Shown: positions 23,573-33,196, numbered from the stretch's first letter. The stretch: 64,000 nt of DNA from Streptomyces griseocarneus (GCF_014655595.1 NZ_BNBL01000009.1:124001-188000); one strand, 5' to 3'. Program-made: numbers and translations. The notes: generated by a model from the letters alone, not told the origin.

Positions 23573-25876
23573 ATGGCAGGCACACCGCCCACCGGCGATC
23601 CCGTACAGGACGCACCCGACGTCACCGCCCCGCAGCACGCCGCCGCCGGCCTGCCCGCCATCGCCCACACACTGCGCATCGCCCACGAACAGATGGGCGT
23701 ACGCCGCACCGCGCTCACCCTCCTCAAGGTCAACCAGAAGGACGGCTTCGACTGCCCCGGCTGCGCCTGGCCCGAACCCGACAAGCGCCACGCCGCCGAA
23801 TTCTGCGAGAACGGCGCCAAGGCCGTCGCCGAGGAAGCCACCCTGCGCCGCGTCACCCCCGCCTTCTTCGCCGACCACCCCGTCGCGAGCCTCGCCGGAC
23901 GCAGCGGCTACTGGCTCGGCCAGCAGGGCCGCCTCACCCACCCCATGTACCTCGCCGAAGGCGCCGACCACTACGAACCCGTCAGCTGGGAACGCGCCTT
24001 CGACATCATCGCCGAAGAGCTCCACGCCCTGACCGGCCCCGACGAAGCCGTCTTCTACACCTCCGGCCGCACCAGCAACGAAGCCGCCTTCCTCTACCAG
24101 CTCTTCGCCCGCGAATTCGGCACCAACAACCTGCCCGACTGCTCCAACATGTGCCACGAGTCGTCCGGCTCCGCACTCACCGAGACCATCGGCATCGGCA
24201 AGGGCAGCGTCCTCCTCGAGGACCTCTACAAGGCCGACCTGATCATCGTCGCCGGACAGAACCCCGGCACCAACCACCCGCGCATGCTCAGCGCCCTGGA
24301 ACAGGCCAAGCGCGGCGGCACGAAGATCATCACGGTCAACCCGCTCCCCGAGGCCGGCCTCGAACGGTTCAAGAACCCGCAGAACGCCCGCGGCCTCGCC
24401 GGCGGCGGCACCGCCCTCACCGACCTCTTCCTGCAGATCCGCCTCGGCGGCGACCAGGCCCTCTTCCGCCTCCTGAACAAGCTCCTCCTCGAGACCGAAG
24501 GCGCCGTCGACACCGCCTTCATCGAGGAGCACACCCACGGCTTCGAGGACTTCGCGGCCGCCGCCCGCACCGCCGACTGGGACGAGACCCTGCGCGCCAC
24601 CGGCCTGCGCCGCCAGGACATCGAGGCCGCCCTGAGCATGGTCCTCGCCTCGAAGCGCACCGTCGTCTGCTGGGCCATGGGCCTCACCCAGCACAAACAC
24701 GCCGTCCCCACCATCAAGGAAGTCGTCAACTTCCTGCTCCTGCGCGGCGACATCGGCCGCCCCGGCGCCGGCGTCTGCCCCGTCCGCGGCCACAGCAACG
24801 TCCAGGGCGACCGCACCATGGGCATCTTCGAACGCCCCTCCACGGCATTCCTCGACGCCCTCGAGAAGGAATTCGGCTTCACCCCGCCACAGGCCCACGG
24901 CCTCGACGTCGTACGCGCCATCCGCGCCCTGCGCGACGGACAGGCCAAGGTCTTCTTCGCCATGGGCGGCAACTTCGTCTCCGCCACCCCCGACACCGAC
25001 GTCACCGAAGCCGCCGTACGCCGCGCCCGGCTCACCGTCCACGTCTCCACCAAGCTCAACCGCTCCCACGTCATCACCGGAGCACGCGCCCTGATCCTGC
25101 CCACCCTCGGCCGCACCGAACGCGACCGGCAGAGCGCCGGCGACCAGTTCGTCACCGTCGAGGACTCCATGGGCATGGTCCACGCCTCCCGCGGCCGCCT
25201 CGCCCCCGCGAGCCCCCAGCTGCTGTCCGAGCCCGCCATCGTCTGCCGCCTCGCCCGCCGCGTCCTCGGCACCGCCAGCCGCACGCCCTGGGAGGAGTTC
25301 GAGAAGGACTACGCGACGATCCGCGACCGCATCGCCCGCGTCATCCCCGGCTTCGAGGACTTCAACGCCCGCGTCGCCCGCCCCGGCGGCTTCACCCTCC
25401 CCCACGGCCCCCGCGACAGCCGCACCTTCCCCACCGCCACCGGCAAGGCCAACTTCACCGCCGCCGACGTCGAGTACCCGCGCGCACCCGAAGGCCGCCT
25501 GCTCCTGCAGACCCTCCGCTCCCACGACCAGTACAACACCACCATCTACGGCCTCGACGACCGTTACCGCGGCATCAAGAACGGCCGCCGCGTCGTCCTC
25601 CTCCACCCCGACGACGCCGCCGCCCACCACCTCGCCGACGGCGACTACGCCGACCTCGTCAGCGAATGGACCGACGGCAGCGAACGCCGCGCCCCCGGCT
25701 TCCGCGTCGTCCACTACCCCACCGCACGCGGCTGCGCCGCCGCCTACTACCCCGAGACCAACGTCCTGATTCCCCTGGACCACACCGCGGACACCAGCAA
25801 CACCCCGGCCAGCAAGTCCGTCGTCATCCGCCTGGAGCCGGCCGGGCGCGCCGAGGAGGACCCGTCGGGCCGGTAG
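23573..25876 (+). CDS. FdhF/YdeP-family molybdopterin oxidoreductase
   Basis: This 767-residue cytoplasmic protein belongs to the formate-dehydrogenase-H-like family whose E. coli member YdeP aids acid resistance. N-terminal cysteines FDCPGCAWPEP (Cys61, Cys64) and Cys78 in EFCENGAK match the family. The molybdopterin domains follow: SGRTSNEAAFLYQLFAREFG, the active-site-region NMCHESSGSALTETIG, AGQNPGTNHPRM, PGAGVCPVRGHSNVQGDRTMG and a C-terminal DMSOR-like barrel ending with TNVLIPLDHTADTSNTPASK. There is no Tat signal. The substrate is unknown and no FdhD or maturation gene is adjacent. The ATG at 23573 has GGGGGAG 5 nt upstream. Third codon positions are almost all C. Confidence 0.92.
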   Translation: MAGTPPTGDPVQDAPDVTAPQHAAAGLPAIAHTLRIAHEQMGVRRTALTLLKVNQKDGFDCPGCAWPEPDKRHAAEFCENGAKAVAEEATLRRVTPAFFADHPVASLAGRSGYWLGQQGRLTHPMYLAEGADHYEPVSWERAFDIIAEELHALTGPDEAVFYTSGRTSNEAAFLYQLFAREFGTNNLPDCSNMCHESSGSALTETIGIGKGSVLLEDLYKADLIIVAGQNPGTNHPRMLSALEQAKRGGTKIITVNPLPEAGLERFKNPQNARGLAGGGTALTDLFLQIRLGGDQALFRLLNKLLLETEGAVDTAFIEEHTHGFEDFAAAARTADWDETLRATGLRRQDIEAALSMVLASKRTVVCWAMGLTQHKHAVPTIKEVVNFLLLRGDIGRPGAGVCPVRGHSNVQGDRTMGIFERPSTAFLDALEKEFGFTPPQAHGLDVVRAIRALRDGQAKVFFAMGGNFVSATPDTDVTEAAVRRARLTVHVSTKLNRSHVITGARALILPTLGRTERDRQSAGDQFVTVEDSMGMVHASRGRLAPASPQLLSEPAIVCRLARRVLGTASRTPWEEFEKDYATIRDRIARVIPGFEDFNARVARPGGFTLPHGPRDSRTFPTATGKANFTAADVEYPRAPEGRLLLQTLRSHDQYNTTIYGLDDRYRGIKNGRRVVLLHPDDAAAHHLADGDYADLVSEWTDGSERRAPGFRVVHYPTARGCAAAYYPETNVLIPLDHTADTSNTPASKSVVIRLEPAGRAEEDPSGR

Positions 25877-25904
25877 GGCAAAAAGGAGCGCCGGACAAGC
25901 AGTT

Positions 25905-25963
25905 GTCGGTGGTTGACGAAAGTATCGTTCAGCTGAAAAGACGTTCACACGACAACCACCGAC
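25905..25963. promoter_or_regulatory. 11-bp inverted repeat flanking the thioesterase promoter region
   Basis: GTCGGTGGTTG (25905-25915) and its exact complement (25953-25963) enclose 37 AT-richer bases, ending 20 nt before the thioesterase start. The left arm overlaps a possible -35 box TTGACG (25913-25918), but no good -10 box is at the right distance. It may be an operator, or a stem in the leader. Confidence 0.45.
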
Positions 25964-25983
25964 GACGATCGGAGCGACGACGC

Positions 25984-26445
25984 ATGGGCGAGCACAGCAG
26001 GACCACCTTCCCGCCGGAGATCCTCGAGCAGTGGGCCGGCAGCGGCCTCGACCTGAACGCCCTGTTCTCCGCCGGACACCTCGGCGAGCGCATGGGCGTC
26101 CGCGTCGTCGAGGCCTCCCCCGACCGCGTCGTCGGCACCATGCCGGTCGAGGGCAACACCCAGCCCTACGGACTCCTGCACGGCGGCGCCTCCGCCGTCC
26201 TCGCCGAGACCCTCGGCTCGGTCGGCGCCATGCTCCACGGCGGGCCCGGCCGCTTCGCCGTCGGCGTGGACCTCAACTGCACCCACCACCGCGGCGTCCG
26301 CTCCGGCCTGGTCACCGGCGTGGCCACCCCCGTCCACCGCGGACGCACCACCGCCACCTACGAGATCGTCGTCACCGACGAGCAGGACAAGCGCGTCTGC
26401 TCCGCCCGCCTGACCTGCCTCCTGCGTGACAACGACGCGAGCTGA
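25984..26445 (+). CDS. Hotdog-fold acyl-CoA thioesterase (PaaI/MenI-like)
   Basis: This 153-residue single hotdog domain hydrolyses an acyl- or aryl-CoA. The core motif is LLHGGASAVLAETLGSVGA near residue 60. The HGG plus the downstream Glu-x-x-x-Ser pattern resembles the YdiI/EntH/MenI group that acts on aromatic thioesters. Strands GVDLNCTHHRGVRSG and TTATYEIVVTDEQDKRVC complete the fold. No signal peptide is seen. The ATG at 25984 has GGAG 8 nt upstream. The gene stands between the oxidoreductase and the liv operon with its own possible regulatory dyad. A menaquinone-pathway role is possible but no men genes are near. Confidence 0.88.
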   Translation: MGEHSRTTFPPEILEQWAGSGLDLNALFSAGHLGERMGVRVVEASPDRVVGTMPVEGNTQPYGLLHGGASAVLAETLGSVGAMLHGGPGRFAVGVDLNCTHHRGVRSGLVTGVATPVHRGRTTATYEIVVTDEQDKRVCSARLTCLLRDNDAS

Positions 26446-26484
26446 CCCGCACCACCGCCCGCCCCTCCCAGGACCGGCCCCGCC

Positions 26485-26516
26485 GGCGCCGGCCGCGGCC
26501 CACCGCGACCGGCGCC
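26485..26516 (+). terminator. Terminator after the thioesterase gene
   Basis: GGCGCCGG/CCGGCGCC plus CGCGG/CCGCG form a 13-bp stem with one internal mismatch and a 4-nt loop, 39 nt after the stop. Confidence 0.7.
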
Positions 26517-26719
26517 CGAAGCGGAACGTGATCTGCGTCATAACAAGACAGTCACATCATGGTCAGCACCTCTGCCCCACCCCGGCGCCCACCCCTTAGA
26601 GTCACGGCCCATCACGACCCCGCCGGGCGAATCACCCAGCCAGCACAGCACCTTTCCTCGCGCCCGGCGAGCGAACCGGCACCTCGGCAGAGGCCGCCGC
26701 GCCAGGGAAAGGACTCACC

Positions 26720-27952
26720 GTGCGCCACCGTTCCCTCCTCGTCCTCACCACCGCACTCACCACCACCGCCCTCGCCCTGTCCGCCTGCGGATCACGCGAC
26801 GACAAGGGAGGCGGCGACAGCGGTGGCAAGCAGACCACCGTGGCGATCGGCATCGACGCCCCGCTGACCGGCTCGCTCTCCCCCTTCGGCCAGGGCATCA
26901 AGAACTCCGTCGACCTCGCCGTCAAGACCGCCAACAAGAACAACGAGGTCAAAGGCGTCACCTTCAAGACCGTCGCCCTCGACGACCAGGCCGTCCCCGG
27001 CACCGGACAGCAGAACGCCGCCAAGCTCGTCGCCGACAAGAGCGTCGTCGGCATGGTCGGCCCCATGAACTCCGGCGTCGCCCAGTCCATGCAGGGCGTC
27101 TTCGCCAAGGCCGACCTCACCCAGATATCCCCCGCCAACACCAACCCCGCCCTCACCCAGGGCGACAACTGGGCCAAGGGCGAGAAGAAACGCCCCTTCG
27201 CCACCTACTTCCGCACCGCCACCACCGACATCATCCAAGGCCGCTTCGCCGCCCAGTACTTCTACAAGGACGCCAAGAAGAAAAAGGTCTTCGTCGTCGA
27301 CGACAAACAGACCTACGGCGCCGGACTCGCCGCCATCTTCATCCAGGAATTCAAACGCCTCGGCGGCGAGATAGCCGGCACCGACCACCTCACCGTCAAA
27401 GAGACCGACTTCACCGCCATCGCCAACAAAATCAAGAACTCCGGAGCCGACTCCGTCTACTTCGGCGGCCAGTTCCCCGAAGGCGGACTCCTCTCCGACC
27501 AGGTCAAGAAAGCCGGCGCCCGCATCCCCCTCATGGGCGGCGACGGCATCTACAACCCCGGCTTCGTCACCGCCTCCGGCGAGAACAACGACGGCGACCT
27601 CGGCACCTCCGTCGGCTACCCCGTCGAAGAACTCGACTCCGCCAAGGCCTTCGTCACCAACTACAACGCCGGCGGCTACAAAGACCCCTACGCCACCTAC
27701 GGCGGATACTCCTACGACGCCGCCTGGGCCATCATCCAGGCCGTCAAGAAGACCGTCGCGGACAACAACGGCAAGCTCCCGGCCGACCCCCGCGCCAAAA
27801 TCCTCGACGCCGTGGGCAAGGTCTCCTTCGACGGCGTCACCGGAAAGGTCTCCTTCGACCAGTACGGCGACACCACCAACAAACAGCTCACCGTCTACCA
27901 GGTGACCAACGGCGCATGGAAGTCCGTCAAGAGCGCCACCTTCCAGGACTGA
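26720..27952 (+). CDS. livK: Branched-chain amino-acid ABC transporter, substrate-binding lipoprotein
   Basis: This 410-residue periplasmic-binding-protein homologue is anchored outside the membrane and delivers leucine, isoleucine, valine or related solutes to LivHM. A lipoprotein signal peptide ends in the lipobox LSAC (lipidated Cys23), followed by a Gly/Asp/Lys-rich spacer. Type I binding-fold signatures are IGIDAPLTGSLSPFGQGIKN, ARLV-like AAKLVADKSVVGMVGP and GGYSYDAAWAIIQAVK. The GTG at 26720 has GGAAAGGA 7 nt upstream. The four other transporter genes follow in order. A long hairpin separates it from livH, so the binding protein is probably made in excess. Confidence 0.95.
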   Translation: MRHRSLLVLTTALTTTALALSACGSRDDKGGGDSGGKQTTVAIGIDAPLTGSLSPFGQGIKNSVDLAVKTANKNNEVKGVTFKTVALDDQAVPGTGQQNAAKLVADKSVVGMVGPMNSGVAQSMQGVFAKADLTQISPANTNPALTQGDNWAKGEKKRPFATYFRTATTDIIQGRFAAQYFYKDAKKKKVFVVDDKQTYGAGLAAIFIQEFKRLGGEIAGTDHLTVKETDFTAIANKIKNSGADSVYFGGQFPEGGLLSDQVKKAGARIPLMGGDGIYNPGFVTASGENNDGDLGTSVGYPVEELDSAKAFVTNYNAGGYKDPYATYGGYSYDAAWAIIQAVKKTVADNNGKLPADPRAKILDAVGKVSFDGVTGKVSFDQYGDTTNKQLTVYQVTNGAWKSVKSATFQD

Positions 27953-27980
27953 CCGCAGCCACCCCGAGCACCCACCCGCA

Positions 27981-28017
27981 CCCGCGCGAGCCGGCACGCC
28001 ACACCCGCTCGCGCGGG
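27981..28017 (+). terminator. Intercistronic hairpin between livK and livH
   Basis: CCCGCGCGAGC (27981-27991) pairs perfectly with 28007-28017 around a 15-nt loop, in the 97-nt gap after livK. As in other ABC operons, this could protect the livK message end or attenuate transcription, giving more binding protein than permease. Confidence 0.65.
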
Positions 28018-28049
28018 CACCCCACCACACCCCAACGGGGAGGAACGCG

Positions 28050-28982
28050 GTGCACGAACTGCCGCAAACACTGCTCAGCGGCCTCGCCCTCGGTGCCCTC
28101 TACGGCCTCATCGCCATCGGGTACACCATGGTCTACGGCATCGTCCAGCTCATCAACTTCGCCCACGGCGAGATCGTCATGATCGGAGGCTTCGGAGCCC
28201 TCACCGTCCGCCTCTGGCTCCCCGACTCCGTCCCCCTCGCCGCCGCCCTCCCCCTCATGCTCCTCGGCGGCGCCATCGCCTCCGTCGCCGTCGCCACCGC
28301 CGCCGAACGCTTCGCCTACCGCCCGCTGCGCGACGCCCCCCGCCTCGCCCCCCTCATCACCGCCATCGGCCTGTCCATCGCCCTCCAGCAGATCATCTGG
28401 GCCTTCTACCCCGACGCCAAGAAATCCCGCGGCTTCCCCCAGTTCCAGGGCGACGCCTTCGAACTCACCGGCAGCATCCACCTCCAGCGCGACGACCTCT
28501 TCGTCCTGGCCGCCGCACCCCTGTGCATGCTCGCCCTCGGCCTGTTCGTCGCCAAGAGCCGCACCGGCCGCGCCATGCAGGCCACCGCCCAGGACCCCGA
28601 CACCGCACGCCTCATGGGCATCAACACCGACCGCATCATCGTCATCGCCTTCGCCATCGGCGGCGCCTTCGCCGCCGTCGCCGCCGTCGCCCAGGGCCTG
28701 CGCGCCGGACAGATCAACTTCGAGATGGGCTTCATCCTCGGACTGAAGGCCTTCACCGCCGCCGTCCTCGGCGGCATCGGCAACATCTACGGCGCCATGC
28801 TCGGCGGAGTCGTCCTCGGCATCGCCGAAGCCGCCTCCACCACCTACATCCAGCACATCCCCGGAATGCAGCAACTCGGCGGCGGAGGCTGGAAGGACGT
28901 CTGGGCCTTCGTCCTCCTCATCGTCGTCCTCCTCGTCAGGCCACAGGGCCTGCTCGGCGAACGCGTAGCGGATCGGGCGTGA
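28050..28982 (+). CDS. livH: Branched-chain amino-acid ABC transporter permease LivH
   Basis: This 310-residue membrane permease has about eight hydrophobic segments. Family signatures include ALYGLIAIGYTMVYGIVQLINFAHG near the start, and the cytoplasmic loop RTGRAMQATAQDPDTARLMGI that contacts the ATPases. The end carries VLVRPQGLLGERV. The GTG at 28050 has GGGAGGA 6 nt upstream. The stop overlaps the livM start as GTGA. It forms the membrane channel with LivM and is powered by LivG and LivF. Confidence 0.95.
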   Translation: MHELPQTLLSGLALGALYGLIAIGYTMVYGIVQLINFAHGEIVMIGGFGALTVRLWLPDSVPLAAALPLMLLGGAIASVAVATAAERFAYRPLRDAPRLAPLITAIGLSIALQQIIWAFYPDAKKSRGFPQFQGDAFELTGSIHLQRDDLFVLAAAPLCMLALGLFVAKSRTGRAMQATAQDPDTARLMGINTDRIIVIAFAIGGAFAAVAAVAQGLRAGQINFEMGFILGLKAFTAAVLGGIGNIYGAMLGGVVLGIAEAASTTYIQHIPGMQQLGGGGWKDVWAFVLLIVVLLVRPQGLLGERVADRA

Positions 28983-30715
28983 GACCCATGAACCCGAAGA
29001 ACCCACCCACCGGGAAGACCGCCGGCATCACCGCGATCCCCCGCATCCCCCTGCCCCCCGCCGCCGCCCGCATCACCGTCATCGCGGGCGCCGCCCTCAC
29101 CCTCGCCTCCACCTTCCTCGCCTGGACCTGGACACAGGCCTTCCCCGGCAACCTCACCGTCACCGGCTACCCCGGCGGGCTCCAGCTCCTCACCCTCACC
29201 GGCGCCATCCTCACCATCGCCCACACCCTTGCCACCACGGGCACCCCCGGCCTGCGCTGGCTCAGCCCCACCCGCAGCAACACCGCCACCCGTCACCTGG
29301 CCCTCGGCACCCTCGCCACCACCTGGTACACCCTCATCGCCATCGCCGTACAACTCGGCGGCATCGTCAACCTCGAACCCGGCGGCTACCTCGCGGGAGC
29401 AACCTCCCTCATCACCACCCTCGGCGCCCTCGCCCTGCCCAGCGGACGCCCCACACCACCGCCGCCACCCAAGCCCCTGCCCTCATGGGCCGAAATCCTC
29501 ATCATCGCCGCGGCCTTCGGACTCGGCCTCTCCGTCCTGACCTACGGCATCGGCACCGCCTACGGAGAACTCTTCACCGGCTTCCTGCTCCTGACCGGCT
29601 TCACCACCGCCGCACTCGCCAAAGCCGGACTCATCACCCGGCTCTCCCGGCTCACAGCCACCCACCGGCGCGTCACCGTCACCGCCGCCTTCGCCGCCGC
29701 GGCCCTCTTCCCCCTCACCCAGGACACCGACGAATACACCCTCATCGTCGTCAACATCCTGATCTTCTCCACCGTCGCCCTCGGCCTCAACGTCGTCGTC
29801 GGACTCGCCGGCCTCCTCGACCTCGGCTACGTGGCCTTCCTCGGCGTCGGCGCCTACACCGCCGCCCTCGTCTCCGGCTCCACCGCCTCCACGCTCCACA
29901 TCCACTTCCCCTTCTGGGCCGCCGCCCTCACCGGCGCCGCCGCCTCCCTCGTCTTCGGCGTCCTCATCGGGGCCCCCACCCTCCGCCTGCGCGGCGACTA
30001 CCTCGCCATCGTCACCCTCGGCTTCGGAGAGATCTTCCGCATCGCCGTCGGCAACCTCAACGGCGAATCCGGCCCCTCAGTCACCAACGGCCCCAACGGG
30101 ATCCCCAACATCCCCAACCTCAGCATCCTCGGCTACAACTTCGGCGACACCCACACCCTCGGCGGCCTCACCCTCAACCCCTTCGCCAACTACTACCTCC
30201 TCATGCTCCTCGTCACCCTCCTCGTCGTCCTCGTCTTCAGCCGCGCCGGAAACTCCCGCATCGGCCGCGCCTGGATCGCCATCCGAGAGGACGAAACCGC
30301 CGCCACCGCCATGGGCATCAACGGATTCCGCGTCAAACTCATCGCCTTCGCCCTCGGCGCCACCCTCGCCGGACTCGCCGGCACCGTCCAGGCCCACGTC
30401 TCCACCACCGTCGTACCCGAGCAGTACGTCTTCGCCGGCCCCGTACCCCCCAACTCAGCGTTCCTCCTCGCCGCCGTCATCCTCGGCGGCATGGGCACCA
30501 TCACCGGCCCCCTCCTCGGCGCCGCCCTCCTCTACCTCATCCCCGCCAAACTGCAATTCCTCCAGGACTACCAACTCCTCGCCTTCGGCGCCGCCCTCAT
30601 CCTCCTCATGCGCTTCCGCCCCGAAGGAATCATTCCCAACCGACGACAACAGCTCGAATTCCACGAACCACCCGCCACGGGCGGCCCCATACCCCTCACC
30701 AAGGCGGAGGCGTAA
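28979..30715 (+). CDS. livM: Branched-chain amino-acid ABC transporter permease LivM with N-terminal extension
   Basis: This protein has about 578 residues if the GTG at 28979, overlapping the livH stop, is used. An ATG at 28988 is an equally possible start. LivM proteins of enterobacteria are near 425 residues. Here an extra N-terminal part of about 240 residues adds several hydrophobic segments (about 26-50, 60-80, 100-120, 125-140, 165-215). The canonical LivM core follows, with LGLNVVVGLAGLLDLGYVAFLGVGAY, PTLRLRGDYLAIVTLGFGE and the ATPase-contact loop RIGRAWIAIREDETAATAMG. From memory, extended LivM proteins are common in streptomycetes. A poly-Pro stretch (PTPPPPPKPLPSWAE) separates the parts. 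Confidence 0.92.
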   Translation: MRPMNPKNPPTGKTAGITAIPRIPLPPAAARITVIAGAALTLASTFLAWTWTQAFPGNLTVTGYPGGLQLLTLTGAILTIAHTLATTGTPGLRWLSPTRSNTATRHLALGTLATTWYTLIAIAVQLGGIVNLEPGGYLAGATSLITTLGALALPSGRPTPPPPPKPLPSWAEILIIAAAFGLGLSVLTYGIGTAYGELFTGFLLLTGFTTAALAKAGLITRLSRLTATHRRVTVTAAFAAAALFPLTQDTDEYTLIVVNILIFSTVALGLNVVVGLAGLLDLGYVAFLGVGAYTAALVSGSTASTLHIHFPFWAAALTGAAASLVFGVLIGAPTLRLRGDYLAIVTLGFGEIFRIAVGNLNGESGPSVTNGPNGIPNIPNLSILGYNFGDTHTLGGLTLNPFANYYLLMLLVTLLVVLVFSRAGNSRIGRAWIAIREDETAATAMGINGFRVKLIAFALGATLAGLAGTVQAHVSTTVVPEQYVFAGPVPPNSAFLLAAVILGGMGTITGPLLGAALLYLIPAKLQFLQDYQLLAFGAALILLMRFRPEGIIPNRRQQLEFHEPPATGGPIPLTKAEA

Positions 30716-30720
30716 CCACC

Positions 30721-31589
<869 letters not shown>

Positions 31590-31593
<4 letters not shown>

Positions 31594-32306
31594 CCGCCCT
31601 CCTCGAAGTCGACAACCTCCGCGTCGCCTACGGAAAGATCGAAGCCGTCAAAGGAATCTCCTTCACCGTCGAAGCCGGCGAAGTCGTCACCCTCATCGGC
31701 ACCAACGGCGCCGGCAAGACCACCACACTCCGCACCCTCTCCGGCCTCCTCACCCCCACCACCGGCACCATCCGCTTCAACGGCCACCCCATCACCGGCA
31801 CCCCCGCCCACCACATCGTCGCCCTCGGCCTCGCCCACTCCCCCGAAGGCCGCCACATCTTCCCCCGCCTCACCATCACCGAAAACCTCCAGCTCGGCGC
31901 CTTCCTTCGCAAGGACACCACCGGCATCACCCACGACATCCACCGCGCCTACGAGCTCTTCCCCATCCTCGGCGAACGAGCCAAACAACCCGCCGGCACC
32001 CTCTCCGGCGGCGAACAACAAATGCTCGCCATGGGCCGCGCCCTGATGTCCCGCCCCAAACTCCTCATGCTCGACGAACCCTCCATGGGCCTCTCACCGA
32101 TCATGATGCGCAAAATCATGGACACCATCGCCGAACTCAAGGCCTCCGGCACCACCATCCTGCTCGTCGAACAGAACGCCCAGGCCGCCCTCTCCCTCGC
32201 CGACCGCGGCCATGTCATGGAAATAGGCAAAATCGTCCTCTCCGGCACCGGAACCGACCTCCTCCACGACGAATCCGTACGCAAGGCCTACCTCGGCGAG
32301 GACTGA
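31590..32306 (+). CDS. livF: Branched-chain amino-acid ABC transporter ATP-binding protein LivF
   Basis: This 238-residue ABC ATPase is the usual LivF size. Walker A is GTNGAGKTT (37-45), the signature is LSGGEQQMLAMGRAL, and Walker B is LLMLDEPSMGLSP. The switch region VEQNAQAALSLADRGHVME is the LivF type, with Gln in place of His. The ATG overlaps the livG stop, so the two ATPases are translated together and should form the heterodimer. A hairpin between this gene and the convergent ANTAR regulator ends the operon. Confidence 0.96.
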
Positions 32307-32319
32307 GGGCACGCAAAAA

Positions 32320-32346
32320 GGACCCGCGTCCATCGGACACGGGCCC
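32320..32346. terminator. Bidirectional terminator between livF and the ANTAR regulator
   Basis: The arms at 32320-32331 and 32335-32346 pair in 10 of 12 positions around ATC. The stem is preceded by AAAAA on the plus strand, which gives a U run when transcribed from the regulator side. Confidence 0.7.
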
Positions 32347-32370
32347 CTCAAACAATCACGACCGCTACGG

Positions 32371-33021
32371 CTACTGCTCCTTCGCGGCCTTCTTCTCCTT
32401 GGCGTCCTCGATGACCGCCTCCGCCACCTGCTGCATCGACAGCCGGCGATCCATCGACGTCTTCTGAATCCACCGGAACGCGGCCGGCTCCGTCAGCCCG
32501 TACTGCGTCTGCAGAATGCTCTTCGCCCGGTCCACCAGCTTCCGCGTCTCCAGCCGCTGCGAAAGATCCGCGACCTCCCGCTCCAGCGCCTTCAGCTGCG
32601 TGAAACGGGACACCGCCATCTCGATGGCCGGCACCACATCGCTCTTGCTGAACGGCTTCACCAGATACGCCATGGCCCCCGCGTCCCGCGCCCGCTCCAC
32701 GAGATCACGCTGCGAGAACGCCGTCAGCATCAGCACCGGCGCGATCGACTCCGCACCGATCCGCTCGGCCGCGGAGATCCCGTCCAGCACCGGCATCTTC
32801 ACATCCAGGATCACCAGGTCGGGACGGTGCTCCCGCGCCAGCGCGACCGCGGTCTCGCCGTCGCCCGCTTCGCCCACGACGGAGTAGCCCTCTTCCTCGA
32901 GCATCTCCTTGAGGTCGAGCCGGATGAGGGCCTCGTCCTCGGCGATCACGACGCGCGTGACGTTCGGAGGGGTGTGCTGCGGCTCGTCGTCGACAGGCGG
33001 CTGGGGCTCGGCGGCGCTCAC
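32371..33021 (-). CDS. pdtaR: ANTAR-domain response regulator (PdtaR-like)
   Basis: This 216-residue protein has an N-terminal receiver domain (about 22-140) with the phospho-acceptor Asp73 in VILDVKMP, acidic pocket AEDE (28-31) and the conserved KPF motif. A coiled linker leads to a C-terminal ANTAR domain (about 150-205), with LETRKLVDRAKSILQTQYG and the aromatic AFRWIQKTSM. ANTAR domains bind tandem hairpins in nascent RNA and prevent termination. The cognate kinase is not adjacent, which is usual for PdtaR. The GTG at 33021 has GAGGAG 5-6 nt upstream. It is divergent from an unusual tRNA gene. Confidence 0.94.
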   Translation of the reverse strand: MSAAEPQPPVDDEPQHTPPNVTRVVIAEDEALIRLDLKEMLEEEGYSVVGEAGDGETAVALAREHRPDLVILDVKMPVLDGISAAERIGAESIAPVLMLTAFSQRDLVERARDAGAMAYLVKPFSKSDVVPAIEMAVSRFTQLKALEREVADLSQRLETRKLVDRAKSILQTQYGLTEPAAFRWIQKTSMDRRLSMQQVAEAVIEDAKEKKAAKEQ

Positions 33022-33078
33022 GGGTCTCCTCGGTAGAGCAGGGGTACTGCCCCATGAGCCTACCTAGCTGCGATATGT

Positions 33079-33106
33079 TTGACGCACGGCGGTATTCCGC
33101 TAACCT
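33079..33106 (+). promoter_or_regulatory. Likely promoter of the tRNA gene
   Basis: TTGACG (33079-33084) and TAACCT (33101-33106) are separated by 16 nt and end 15 nt before the first base of the tRNA, so a transcript would carry a 5' leader of roughly 8-9 nt. This supports the tRNA gene being expressed. Confidence 0.6.
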
Positions 33107-33121
33107 TGGTTTCGTAGGCTA

Positions 33122-33194
33122 GCCCCGGTAGCCCAGCGGTAGAGGCCATGGATTCAAAACCCATTCAGCGTCGGTTCGAATCCGACCCGGGGCA
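33122..33194 (+). tRNA. tRNA with anticodon CAA (Leu by code) but class I shape
   Basis: The 73-nt sequence folds as a tRNA. The acceptor stem is a perfect 7 bp (33122-33128 with 33187-33193), the T stem is a perfect 5 bp (GTCGG/CCGAC) with loop TTCGAAT, the discriminator base is A and no CCA is encoded. The D stem has 3 bp (GCC/GGC) and a loop AGCGGTAGA-like with the conserved GG. The anticodon stem ATGGA/CCCAT has an A.C mismatch next to the loop. The loop TTCAAAA puts CAA at positions 34-36, which reads UUG (Leu). The variable region is only 5 nt (TCAGC), whereas tRNA-Leu normally has a long variable arm. The amino acid identity is therefore uncertain. Confidence 0.85.
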
Positions 33195-33196
33195 CT

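Noticed and set aside
23558..25948. A roughly 800-codon open frame opposite the oxidoreductase gene
   Set aside because: Gly/Val/Asp repeats produced by reading C-rich codons backwards; no domain.
32371..33021. Tandem ANTAR target hairpins beside the regulator
   Set aside because: I found no paired hexaloop hairpins in the adjacent leaders that fit the known target pattern.
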